Shown here piece by piece: positions 9,416 through 17,365 of a stretch of DNA of 64,000 nucleotides; within the stretch, counting starts at the first letter, position 1, and every line of letters starts with the position of its first letter. The DNA is from Dehalococcoidia bacterium (GTDB lineage Bacteria; Chloroflexota; Dehalococcoidia; Lucifugimonadales; Lucifugimonadaceae): assembly GCA_014239735.1 (NCBI GenBank), contig JAAZYI010000014.1, positions 62,001 to 126,000 of the forward strand, in the 5' to 3' direction. Below the pieces are notes generated by a model. The model was not told the DNA's origin. It saw nothing but the letters and a program-made list of their open reading frames with translations, and did no database searches. Position numbers and translations under genes: made by a program.

Positions 9416-10049
9416 TATCTGTTTCTTTGATAATTTTATTACTTACTTCTATGATATCTATGCCTTCTGTGTCAATAATCAATGAATTTTCTGGAGCTTT
9501 TAAAGGGGCGATTTTTCTGGTTGAATCAATAATATCTCTATTTTTCATAGATTCTAGTATATCTGAGTAACTCTGACCTTTTCTTTCAGCTAGCCTCCTT
9601 TTTGCCCTTTCCTCAATGGAAGCAATCAAAAATATTTTAACTTCTGCGTCAGGCAGCACCACAGTCCCAATATCTCTTCCTACTACAACAAAATTCTTAT
9701 TATTTACTATAGATCTTTGCAGTGCAGTCATTTTATTTCTTACTTCAGGAATTTTTGAAACCAGAGAGACACTTTTTTCTACTTCTTTAGATAGAATTTC
9801 ACTTGTCACATCAACTTTATCTAAAAAAACAAACTCTTTTTGATTATCATATAAGTAATGAATTTCTGTTTTATCAAGATTTTTAATTATTTCTTCTTCC
9901 TTTAGTTGCACAGAATCTTTTATTAATTTTAAAGTAAAAGCTCTATATATTTTCCCGGTATCAAGGAAGCTAAAATTTAATTTATTGGCTGTTAAAATCC
10001 CTACAGTCGTTTTTCCTGTTCCTGCTGCTCCATCAATTGTGATTATCAT
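9399..10049 (-). CDS. cmk: Cytidylate kinase
   Basis: Phosphorylates CMP/dCMP to CDP/dCDP. The 216-residue protein begins 'MIITIDGAAGTGKTTV' with a canonical P-loop, followed by 'FLDTGKIYRAF' (the family's LDTGAMYRA), 'VVGRDIGTVVLPDAEVKIFL' and 'RDIIDSTRKIAPLKAPENSL', which binds CMP. Lengths and motif order are those of the bacterial Cmk family. It starts one base after the holB stop and runs 17 bases into plsC. CMP recycled by CMP-sugar transferases in the glycan island would be its substrate, though this is general housekeeping. Confidence 0.95.
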   Translation of the reverse strand: MIITIDGAAGTGKTTVGILTANKLNFSFLDTGKIYRAFTLKLIKDSVQLKEEEIIKNLDKTEIHYLYDNQKEFVFLDKVDVTSEILSKEVEKSVSLVSKIPEVRNKMTALQRSIVNNKNFVVVGRDIGTVVLPDAEVKIFLIASIEERAKRRLAERKGQSYSDILESMKNRDIIDSTRKIAPLKAPENSLIIDTEGIDIIEVSNKIIKETDNEHSI

Positions 10050-11069
10050 TTATACCTCTAAGTTAATTATGAAATTATCAAAAACTAATGAAGGCATAGC
10101 ATTAAATTTAAGATTATCTTCTGTTTTTAATATATTTTGAATATTTTTCTTAATTCTTAATTTAGTTCCTTTTTTTATTGGCCTCATAATAGATATAGTT
10201 TCTAGATCTTCATTGGCATCATCCATTTTTAATATTTTCCTAAATAAATTTTTCCATATTTTTAATTCATATAGAACTCTTTCTTTATCTTTTCTGTAAA
10301 GTAGAGTTAGTTCTTTTGAATAATTTAACTTATCAGACATAGATGAGTTTATAATTTTTACTATCCTTCTAAGGCCTTCTTGCCTTTCTTCAAAGAAAAT
10401 AGAATCATTTAGCATATCAGAGGCCTCACCTAATGTCGGAGACCCAAAAGACATTATCTCTAAAATTTCTTTTTGCTTTTCTGGATGATTTCCTAATAGT
10501 ATCTCTAAAATTTCTTTTTCAGATATTTTGTTTAATTTCCAAGTTTGGCATCTTGAAATAATAGTTGCAGGAAGATCATAAAGGTTTTCTATTAAAAAAA
10601 TGACTATAAAATTGTTATTAATATCTTCCAAGGTTTTTAGTAAGCTTTCTGCTGATACCTTTGTTAGATAGTTTGCTTGGTTAATAACAACAACTTTGTA
10701 ATTACTCATAAAAGGACTAAATTTTGATTTGCTTATAATATTTTCAGATATTACACAGTTTTTTATCACAGAATTATTAGGTGATTTGCAACAAGAATTA
10801 TTAGAGCACATTGAAGATTTTTCTATAACTGTAAAATCTGGATGTGACATATTGTTTATCTTGTCGCATGATGCACATTCACATAATTTAGTTTTATCAG
10901 TTGTGTCATTTTCACAATTAATTAACCTAGAAAAATCTTTAGAAAGAGACATTTTGCCTATGCCTTTTTCACCATACAAAATTAGTGAATTAGGAATATT
11001 ATTTTCTTTGTAAATTTTATATAGACTTTCAGTTATTCTTTTTTGTCCTAGTGTTTCCCAGAAAAAGAT
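10050..11069 (-). CDS. holB: DNA polymerase III delta' subunit (clamp loader), probable ATC start
   Basis: The 339-residue clamp-loader subunit has a degenerate P-loop (GEKGIGKM), zinc-module cysteines (C..C..C in 'LCECASCDK' and 'CSNNSCC') and the AAA+ 'VVINQANYLTKVSAESLLKTLED' region, with 'ISRCQTW' as sensor/SRC motif. The first ATG/GTG/TTG in frame (TTG at 10979) would cut off the strand before the P-loop. Upstream in-frame sequence encodes the expected N-terminus 'FFWETLGQKRITESL...NSLILYGEKG' back to the lysA stop codon at 11082. The only well-placed start is ATC at 11069, five bases after a perfect GGAGG (11079-11075). lysA and holB are in the same frame, separated by that single TAG, so readthrough would fuse them. 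Identity is sure; the start is inferred. Confidence 0.85.
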   Translation of the reverse strand: MFFWETLGQKRITESLYKIYKENNIPNSLILYGEKGIGKMSLSKDFSRLINCENDTTDKTKLCECASCDKINNMSHPDFTVIEKSSMCSNNSCCKSPNNSVIKNCVISENIISKSKFSPFMSNYKVVVINQANYLTKVSAESLLKTLEDINNNFIVIFLIENLYDLPATIISRCQTWKLNKISEKEILEILLGNHPEKQKEILEIMSFGSPTLGEASDMLNDSIFFEERQEGLRRIVKIINSSMSDKLNYSKELTLLYRKDKERVLYELKIWKNLFRKILKMDDANEDLETISIMRPIKKGTKLRIKKNIQNILKTEDNLKFNAMPSLVFDNFIINLEV

Positions 11070-11081
11070 TGTTTCCTCCAG

Positions 11082-12407
11082 CTAAACTTCACTTGTAATA
11101 AGGACATCGTCATAAGTTTCACGTCTCCTTATGATTTTTATTTTATCCTCAGAAATGAGCAGTATTGCTGGTCTTAAACTTACGTTGTAATTGCTCGACA
11201 TGGAACTGTTGTATGCACCTGAGGCAGGGATTGCAATTAAGTCTTTAGGTTCAGGATTAGGAAGAAGTACATTTTCTACTAATTTATCTCCCGTTTCACA
11301 ATATTTTCCTGCTATAGTTACTAACTTGTCATGTTTCATGCCTGCTTTATTTACTGATAACGCAGTGTATTTTGAACCATATAGGGCTGGCCTAATATTA
11401 TCAGCCATACCTCCGTCTACACTTACATATGTCCTAAGATTTGGTATATTCTTTATGCCTCCAACTGTATAGATTGCCACCCCTGATCTAGCAACAATTG
11501 CTCTTCCTGGCTCTATTACTAGTTCTGGAGGGTCTATTCCTAGATTAGAAACGTTATTATTTACTGATTCACATATTGTGTCTGCATACTGACTTATATT
11601 TACAATTGGATCATCCTGATTATATGAAACAGCGAATCCGCCTCCTACATTAAAGATTTCTAATTTATTATTCTTTGGATAATTTTTTTCTATAAATTTA
11701 AAGACATAGTCAATTGCTTCAGAATATGGCTTTAATTCGAATATTGGAGAACCAAGATGAAAATGTATACCTTTAAGGTTTAAGTTATTTTTTGAACTCG
11801 CTACACTTAAAGCTTCTTTTGCAGCTCCAGTTTCTATAGAGAATCCAAATTTAGTATCAAGTATGCCTGTTGAAGTTAATTCATGAGTATGAGGGTCTAC
11901 GCTAGGAGACAATCTAAGAGTTATATTTTGTGAAGTTTTATTTTTTTTGCAAATTTCATCTAGAATATCCAATTCATAGAAACTATCAATCGTTATTAGC
12001 CCTATATTATTATTTACAGCTTTATTCAGTTCATATTCACTCTTGTTATTTCCGTGAAAATTAGTCTTTTTCATAGGAAATTCAGATCTAATTAAAACTT
12101 CTAATTCACCGCCAGAAACAACATCTATACCTAGATTTTCTTCATTTAATATTTTTACTAATGTAGGATTAGTAAAGGCTTTAGAAGAATATGAAACATG
12201 CATTTTTTCATATTTAGATTTAAATTCATTTAAGAAAGATCTTGCACTATTTCTAATTGTTCTTTCATCATAAATATATAAAGGGGAGCCATATTCTGAT
12301 ATTAATTCAGATACATCAAATCCGTTGATTTCTAAGTTGCCTTTTTTATTTATTCCTGTTTTTTCAGGGAATATATGATTTAGTTTTTCTAGGGATTGTT
12401 CACTCAT
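11082..12407 (-). CDS. lysA: Diaminopimelate decarboxylase
   Basis: Last step of lysine synthesis, meso-DAP to lysine, PLP-dependent. The 441 residues show the alanine-racemase-fold barrel with the PLP lysine in 'VSYSSKAFTNP' (about 63), 'GIHFHLGS', the phosphate-binding 'NVGGGFAV', 'EPGRAIVARSG' and the C-terminal 'YCETGD' and 'PASGAYNSSMSS' motifs of the group IV decarboxylases. It overlaps mazG by eight bases at the 5' end. Its TAG stop is followed directly by the holB Shine-Dalgarno. Aspartokinase and homoserine kinase of the same amino-acid family lie about 5-7 kb away in another operon. Confidence 0.95.
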   Translation of the reverse strand: MSEQSLEKLNHIFPEKTGINKKGNLEINGFDVSELISEYGSPLYIYDERTIRNSARSFLNEFKSKYEKMHVSYSSKAFTNPTLVKILNEENLGIDVVSGGELEVLIRSEFPMKKTNFHGNNKSEYELNKAVNNNIGLITIDSFYELDILDEICKKNKTSQNITLRLSPSVDPHTHELTSTGILDTKFGFSIETGAAKEALSVASSKNNLNLKGIHFHLGSPIFELKPYSEAIDYVFKFIEKNYPKNNKLEIFNVGGGFAVSYNQDDPIVNISQYADTICESVNNNVSNLGIDPPELVIEPGRAIVARSGVAIYTVGGIKNIPNLRTYVSVDGGMADNIRPALYGSKYTALSVNKAGMKHDKLVTIAGKYCETGDKLVENVLLPNPEPKDLIAIPASGAYNSSMSSNYNVSLRPAILLISEDKIKIIRRRETYDDVLITSEV

Positions 12408-13053
12408 ATTTTTTGATTATATCTAATTGTTTAGCTTTGATATATTTCCTGAATTCATTTTCTAAGTCTATATTTTTTTTGGAGGCTGCAGAAGTTAACT
12501 CAAATAGAGTATTAATAATTTGTTTGCTGGAAAAATTATCATATTTTTTTGTATTTCCTAACTCAATATTTATATCTAAAGATTTTCTATATAGTTCATA
12601 TGCAAATGAAAGAGATGGAAGTGTATTAGTTATATTTTCTATGTAAGATTTATCATTTTTACTTTCCTCTTTTTTCATCTTGCCCCAATTTTCTATAACT
12701 TTTTCTGAGTCAATATTATTATTTGTATCTTTAAAAACATGAGGGTGCCTCTTAATTAATTTACTGTTTATAGATTCCATCACATCAGATATATTAAATT
12801 CGTTTTTTTCATCTCTGATTAAACTTTGTATCAGTATCTGAAATAGCAGGTCTCCTAACTCATCTTTTAAAGATTCTGGGTCATTATTATCTATGCATTC
12901 TAAGACTTCATAGGTTTCTTGAAGTATATATTGTGATAATGATTCAGAAGTTTGCTCGAGATCCCAGGGACATCCTTGGTCTGATCTTAATTTTCCTACA
13001 GTATTTATTAGATCAATAAAGTTTTTTTCAATTTGAATGTTTGTTGATTTCAT
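12400..13053 (-). CDS. mazG: Nucleoside triphosphate pyrophosphohydrolase MazG
   Basis: Hydrolyses (d)NTPs to monophosphates plus PPi, cleaning up non-canonical nucleotides. The 217 residues contain the MazG signature 'CPWDLEQTSESL', the metal-binding 'EETYEVLECID' equivalent ('QETYEVLECID') and 'LKDELGDLLFQILIQS' (ExxD). 'KRHPHVF' follows. Only one MazG domain is evident; the second half is weakly conserved. It is the first gene of the long minus-strand operon, with its start only 21 bases from that of a divergent gene, so both promoters must overlap coding sequence or give very short leaders. Confidence 0.9.
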   Translation of the reverse strand: MKSTNIQIEKNFIDLINTVGKLRSDQGCPWDLEQTSESLSQYILQETYEVLECIDNNDPESLKDELGDLLFQILIQSLIRDEKNEFNISDVMESINSKLIKRHPHVFKDTNNNIDSEKVIENWGKMKKEESKNDKSYIENITNTLPSLSFAYELYRKSLDINIELGNTKKYDNFSSKQIINTLFELTSAASKKNIDLENEFRKYIKAKQLDIIKKYE

Positions 13054-13074
13054 AATTTGAGTTATTGTTATTTT

Positions 13075-13725
13075 ATGAATTTATTTTCGCTATTTAGATT
13101 AACACTTACCACAATAACTTCTCTTTTGTTTATTTTAATAATTATAAGTGGGTGCCTGAATTTTATAATTAGATCTAGCCTTATTTATGATTACAATATT
13201 TCTACATATTCAATTGAAAGCAGGACATCTTTACCATTAGAAAAAATTAAGGAAATAAATCTTAGTATTAGGACATATTTTTTTGATGAAAAAGAATTAT
13301 TAGATGTTGATATTTATTCTGACAAGGAGGTTTTGCATATGAAAGATGTAAAATCTGTAATGAGCTTTATATTTGATTTGAGTAAAATATTATCTATCAT
13401 TTTCTGTATACTAACTTTTGTGTTGACTTCATATCTTGGAGTTTATCTATATAAATTAATTTTTAATTCATTAATACTTTTTTCATCTATTCTTATATTA
13501 TTAGGAACTTCCTTTTTATTATTTTTTCAGGAATTATTTATTATTTTCCATAAAATAGCTTTCAATAATGATCTATGGATTCTTAACCCTAATAAAGATT
13601 ATTTATTAATGATGTACCCAGAAGATTTTTTTAGAGATGTAGCAGTTTTGATATTATTATCTTCTTTTTTATTAAACGTTATAGTTTATATTTTATTTAA
13701 AAATCTCTCTTCTCAGTCAGAGTAA
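13075..13725 (+). CDS. DUF1461/TIGR01906 integral membrane protein (Lit-like)
   Basis: A 216-residue protein from the ATG at 13075 (a TTG at 13057 in frame is possible). It has an N-terminal transmembrane helix, an extracytoplasmic loop with 'YSDKEVLHMKDV', three central or later helices, and 'FFQELFIIFHKIAFNNDLWILNP', then 'MMYPEDFF'. These blocks, especially FHxxxFNNDLWxLxP and MxPEDFF, mark TIGR01906. That family includes the lipoprotein intramolecular transacylase Lit of Gram-positive bacteria, which moves an acyl chain to the lipoprotein N-terminus; assigning that activity here is inference. A TATTGT box lies at -12 to -7 from the ATG with no Shine-Dalgarno, suggesting a leaderless mRNA. 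The 3' end overlaps the convergent HAD gene by nine bases. Confidence 0.7.
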   Translation: MNLFSLFRLTLTTITSLLFILIIISGCLNFIIRSSLIYDYNISTYSIESRTSLPLEKIKEINLSIRTYFFDEKELLDVDIYSDKEVLHMKDVKSVMSFIFDLSKILSIIFCILTFVLTSYLGVYLYKLIFNSLILFSSILILLGTSFLLFFQELFIIFHKIAFNNDLWILNPNKDYLLMMYPEDFFRDVAVLILLSSFLLNVIVYILFKNLSSQSE

Positions 13726-14451
13726 TTCAGATATATCTGTTACCGTGTGGTCAGGATTAAATGCTAAATCATTACCTACACTTTTGCGTTTATTTATATA
13801 AATAGCCCTGAATCCAGCTTTCTTTGCTCCAAATATATCTGTGAAAATGTTATCCCCAATGTGAATTATATTTTCAGGATTTGAATTAAAGTCATTTAGA
13901 ATTAATTTAAAAATTTTAATTGAGGGTTTAGCGATCTCTATTTCATTTGATAGATATATTTTATCGAATAGATTTTTTATGCCGATTATTTCAAGATATT
14001 TGTAATATGTTTCTGGCGATGTTATTCCTGTATTAGAGGTAAGACATAATTTATTTTCTTTGGATAATGATTTTAATAACTCGATTGATTTAGGGAATAT
14101 TTTAGGGGGATATTTTAAAAAGCAGTCGTCAAGAATATCCCCAACCTCTTTTATTATTAGATCATTCTGTTTTATTTCAAGTATTTTTAATAATTTTCCT
14201 ATCCTCTTATTAAAATTAATATCTTTTCCTCTATTATGGTCTTGAGTGCATCTCTTACTCAACATACTTAAACCTTTTTTAATCTGGTTATTAGTTAGAT
14301 TGAGCCCTTTATTATTTAAATATGAATATAAATTATTTATTCTCTCAATTGTTTTTAATTTCATATTCTTTCCATTTGGTAGATCTGTAATTAATGTTTC
14401 CCATAGATCAAAGGAAATCAATTTATTTTTTAATTTCATTATTTTTAGCAT
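13717..14451 (-). CDS. HAD-superfamily hydrolase
   Basis: A 244-residue HAD protein; the start could be 14451 or the ATG at 14439. Motif I is 'SFDLWETLI' (nucleophile Asp, but Trp at +2 where phosphatases have Asp), motif II 'LCLTSNTG', motif III Lys in 'AKPSIKIFKLIL', and motif IV 'IIHIGDNIFTDIFGAKKAG'. The residue after the nucleophile varies in this subfamily, so a phosphatase is likely but not certain. The helical cap between motifs I and II (C1 type) suggests a small phosphorylated metabolite. Neighbours give no substrate; the gene is divergent to an epimerase 32 bases away. Confidence 0.7.
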   Translation of the reverse strand: MLKIMKLKNKLISFDLWETLITDLPNGKNMKLKTIERINNLYSYLNNKGLNLTNNQIKKGLSMLSKRCTQDHNRGKDINFNKRIGKLLKILEIKQNDLIIKEVGDILDDCFLKYPPKIFPKSIELLKSLSKENKLCLTSNTGITSPETYYKYLEIIGIKNLFDKIYLSNEIEIAKPSIKIFKLILNDFNSNPENIIHIGDNIFTDIFGAKKAGFRAIYINKRKSVGNDLAFNPDHTVTDISELL

Positions 14452-14483
14452 TTCTTATGACTCATGAATAAAATGAATAAGTT

Positions 14484-15461
14484 ATGAATAAAAGTATATA
14501 TGCAATTACAGGTTCTTTGGGGTTTGTTGGCTTCAATCTTTCTAAATATCTAATCGATAGTGGGCACGGAGTTATTGGAATAGATATTGATAATAATTCT
14601 GACCCATTAAGAGAGTGGAGATATAAAGAATCAGAAAAAATTGGAGTTAAAACTCTTATAGCAGATATTTCGGATAAATATCAGATTGAATCTGTTTCTA
14701 ATGAATTAAATAAAATTGGCCATATTAAAAGCATATTTCATCTGGCTGGCCTTGCTGGAGTAAGGAAATCTATTGAGAATCCTGATAAATATTACAATGT
14801 CAATTTAAGAGGCACTTTTAATATGCTTCAATTACTCAAATCAATCGAAGCTAATTCCTTGGTATTTTCTTCAACCTCCAGTGTCTATGGTGATATTTCT
14901 GCAGGATATTTTTCTAAGGAGAGTGACTCTCTAAATACAATTTCGCCGTATGCTAGCTCAAAGTTAAATGCAGAAAAATTATGTGAATTATTTTCTAATT
15001 TATATAAATTAAATATTTCTGTATTGAGGTATTTCACGGTATATGGGGTAGCCGGAAGGCCTGATATGAGTATATTGAAATTTATTAACTTAATTTATAA
15101 AGATAAGCCCATTACAATATATGGAGACGGTAGCCAAGAGAGAGATTTTACATATATTTCTGATATATGCAGAGGAACATATGCTAGCTCAAAGTTAAAA
15201 GGATTTAATTTAATTAATTTAGGTAAATCAAACCCAGAAAAATTAATTAGTGCTGTGAGAATAATTGAAGATAAATTAGGAAAAAAAGCAAAAATCATTT
15301 TTAAGCCCCAGAATAAAATGGATGTAAATAGAACTTCAGCTGATATAACAAATTCTAAGAAATTAATTAATTGGGATCCTTTAGAAGATCTTGAATCTGG
15401 ATTGGCCAAGACAATTGGTTGGTACAAAGAAAATGCAAAATCTTTAGAGAAATTAAGTTGA
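14484..15461 (+). CDS. NAD-dependent sugar epimerase/dehydratase (extended SDR)
   Basis: A 325-residue extended SDR acting on a nucleotide sugar. The N-terminus has the NAD motif 'TGSLGFVGFNLSKYL', then 'DISDKYQIESV', 'FHLAGLAGVRKSIENP', the catalytic Ser region 'VFSSTSSVYGD' and YxxxK as 'SPYASSKLNAEK' (about residue 156). 'LRYFTVYGVAGRPDM' and 'IYGDGSQERDFTYISD' are typical of UDP-glucuronate 4-epimerase/GalE relatives. The exact sugar is uncertain. A 20-base exact, in-frame duplication repeats the codons for YASSKL at about residue 233. A TAAAAT box at 14469-14474 sits nine bases before the ATG. recF follows immediately. Confidence 0.82.
   Translation: MNKSIYAITGSLGFVGFNLSKYLIDSGHGVIGIDIDNNSDPLREWRYKESEKIGVKTLIADISDKYQIESVSNELNKIGHIKSIFHLAGLAGVRKSIENPDKYYNVNLRGTFNMLQLLKSIEANSLVFSSTSSVYGDISAGYFSKESDSLNTISPYASSKLNAEKLCELFSNLYKLNISVLRYFTVYGVAGRPDMSILKFINLIYKDKPITIYGDGSQERDFTYISDICRGTYASSKLKGFNLINLGKSNPEKLISAVRIIEDKLGKKAKIIFKPQNKMDVNRTSADITNSKKLINWDPLEDLESGLAKTIGWYKENAKSLEKLS
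14949..14968 (+). repeat. 20-base direct repeat, copy 1 (catalytic YASSKL)
   Basis: First copy of an exact 20-base repeat within the epimerase gene, covering the codons for the catalytic Tyr and Lys (YASSK). The second copy begins 231 bases (77 codons) downstream in the same frame. Confidence 0.9.
15180..15199 (+). repeat. 20-base direct repeat, copy 2 (YASSKL duplicated)
   Basis: Second exact copy of the 20-base segment, in frame, giving 'GTYASSKLKGF' in a region that is normally a variable loop after 'RDFTYISDI'. No catalytic role is expected for this copy. It may have arisen by short-patch gene conversion. Confidence 0.9.
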
Positions 15462-15468
15462 GGTTAAT

Positions 15469-16599
15469 ATTTATATTTCTAAACTTCAGATAAATAATTT
15501 TCGAAATTTTAATTATGTTGATTTAGATCTTGAAAAAGGCTCAAGTTATTTTATTGGAAGAAATGGTCACGGGAAAAGTAATTTACTTGAAGCTATATAT
15601 GCTCTTTCAATAGGCAAATCATATAGAACATCAAAGGGAATTAATTTAGTAAATCAGAATTCTGAATCTACCTCTTCTTATTTGAAAGGAATTGCTCACT
15701 ATCACAATAGTGCATCAGATCTTATGATAAATATTGAAATAGATTCTGAATCAAAAAGAGTATCCAAAACATATTCATTCAACAGTTCTAATGTAAGTTC
15801 TTTGGATTTTATTGGAAAGTTAAATGTAGTTTTATTTGAAGCAAAAGACCTAAACATCATATCAGGTAGCCCAATTGCAAGAAGAAGATTTTTAGATATT
15901 CATATTTCTCAACAAGATTTTTCTTACCTAAAAGCATTGCAGAGGTATAACAAGGTTTTGCAGAGTAGAAATAAGGTCTTAAAGGATATAAAAATCGGGA
16001 AATCTTCAAAATTAGAACTAGAGTTTTGGACAGAAAAAATAATTGAGGATGGCTTGATTATAAGTAAGCGTAGAAAACAAAAACTTGGTAAAATTAAAGA
16101 AGAAACTTTAAAGATTTTCCCCAATTTTATATCTGGCAATGAAAATTTAGATATAGATTTTGCTCCATCTTATAATGACTTAGATAATTTAAATAATGAT
16201 TCATTAAAGGCAATATTTTTAGAGAGCATAAAAAAAGAAATTTCTATAGGCTCAACGTTGCATGGTCCTCATAAAGACGATTTCGAAATTAATATAAATG
16301 GACATCCTTCCTCAGAATTTTCTTCTAGAGGCCAAATTCGTACGATTGCATTAGCCTTGAAATTAGGGGAAGCTAATGCCTTAAAAAATAATATTAGTAA
16401 TTCACCAATTATTGCACTCGATGATATCCTTTCGGAGCTTGATGAGACTAGAAGAGGTACTGTTATGGAATATATATCTAATTATGATCAAGTCCTTTTA
16501 ACTGCCCCTGACGAGAAATTATTAGTAAAAAATCCGAAGTTTAAAGGTAAGATATTTTATGTAAATAATGGAGAAATAGTTGACTCAAAAATTAGATAA
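15469..16599 (+). CDS. recF: DNA replication/repair ATPase RecF, probable ATT start
   Basis: Loads RecA at gaps; SMC-like ABC ATPase. From the ATT at 15469 the protein is 376 residues: (M)YISKLQINNFRNF, aligning exactly with the family start MYIxxLxLxNFRNY. Next come the P-loop 'GRNGHGKSNLLEAIY', 'FRTSK'-like 'SYRTSKG', the signature 'FSSRGQIRTIALALKLGEA' and Walker B 'IIALDDILSELDETR'. No ATG, GTG or TTG exists between the in-frame TAA at 15454 and TTG at 15682, which lies after the P-loop. ATT 15469 is five bases after GAGG (15460-15463), overlapping the epimerase TGA. The gene overlaps the sirtuin by 20 bases. A +1 frameshift from the epimerase is a less likely alternative. Confidence 0.9.
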   Translation: MYISKLQINNFRNFNYVDLDLEKGSSYFIGRNGHGKSNLLEAIYALSIGKSYRTSKGINLVNQNSESTSSYLKGIAHYHNSASDLMINIEIDSESKRVSKTYSFNSSNVSSLDFIGKLNVVLFEAKDLNIISGSPIARRRFLDIHISQQDFSYLKALQRYNKVLQSRNKVLKDIKIGKSSKLELEFWTEKIIEDGLIISKRRKQKLGKIKEETLKIFPNFISGNENLDIDFAPSYNDLDNLNNDSLKAIFLESIKKEISIGSTLHGPHKDDFEININGHPSSEFSSRGQIRTIALALKLGEANALKNNISNSPIIALDDILSELDETRRGTVMEYISNYDQVLLTAPDEKLLVKNPKFKGKIFYVNNGEIVDSKIR

Positions 16600-17365
16600 A
16601 ATTAAATCTAATATTATTAAATCTGCAGAATTAATTTCTATATCGGAAAAAATAGTTTTAATGACCGGTGCCGGAATTTCTGTTGATAGTGGCATTCCTA
16701 CTTTTCAGGGAACAGAAGGTTTGTGGGCAAGATTTGGTAAACCCAAAATGAATGCATTTTCTGAATTTATAAAGAATGACGATTCTTGGTGGGGTAGAGA
16801 AATTAATCATCAAAGATCTCCATATGTAATGGAATTGAGAAGAGCCATTGAAAAAGCAAAACCAAATGATGCTCACTATGCAATTTGTAACATTCAAAAA
16901 TTAGGAAAAATAGATCATGTTATTACTCAAAATATTGATGGCCTTCATGTTGAATCTGGCTGCGACAATGTTATTGAGATTCATGGTAATAGAAATTATT
17001 TAAGATGTGTTGATTGCGAGAATAGATATCAATTCTCACCTCCGATTTCTGAAAAACCATTACCTTGCAATGATTGTGGAGGAATAATTAAGTACGATTC
17101 TGTTATGTTTGGAGAACCTATTCCTAAGTTAATATTAAAGAATTCCAAGAATGCAATTAGAAATTGTGACTTGTTAATTATAATAGGAAGCTCATCCACA
17201 GTTAGGCCTGCTGCTGGGCTTTCTTGGATAGCAAAATCAGATGGAGCTAAACTAATCGAGATTAATATTAATGATACAAAGCTATCACCTGAATGTGAGA
17301 TAATTCTGAGAGGATCTTCAACCGAAATACTTCCTAGGTTATATCAAGAGATTGCTAGTCTATAA
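16580..17365 (+). CDS. cobB: NAD-dependent protein deacylase (sirtuin)
   Basis: A 261-residue Sir2-family enzyme that removes acyl groups from lysines using NAD+. It has 'LMTGAGISVDSGIPTFQG' (NAD site), 'VITQNIDGLHVESG' with the conserved TQNxDxLH, the catalytic His in 'EIHGN', two zinc CxxC pairs ('CVDC' and 'CNDC') and 'GSSSTVRPAAGL'. The start is TTG at 16580 with GGAGA eight bases upstream, inside the recF 3' end. It starts within recF by 20 bases and overlaps the convergent aspartokinase gene by 11 bases at its 3' end. The presence of the Zn module supports an active enzyme; deacetylase versus desuccinylase preference is not clear. Confidence 0.92.
   Translation: MTQKLDKIKSNIIKSAELISISEKIVLMTGAGISVDSGIPTFQGTEGLWARFGKPKMNAFSEFIKNDDSWWGREINHQRSPYVMELRRAIEKAKPNDAHYAICNIQKLGKIDHVITQNIDGLHVESGCDNVIEIHGNRNYLRCVDCENRYQFSPPISEKPLPCNDCGGIIKYDSVMFGEPIPKLILKNSKNAIRNCDLLIIIGSSSTVRPAAGLSWIAKSDGAKLIEININDTKLSPECEIILRGSSTEILPRLYQEIASL

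Noticed and set aside
10979-10979. TTG 10979 as the holB start
   Set aside because: Would delete the conserved beta strand before the P-loop, while clear delta' homology extends about 30 codons upstream.
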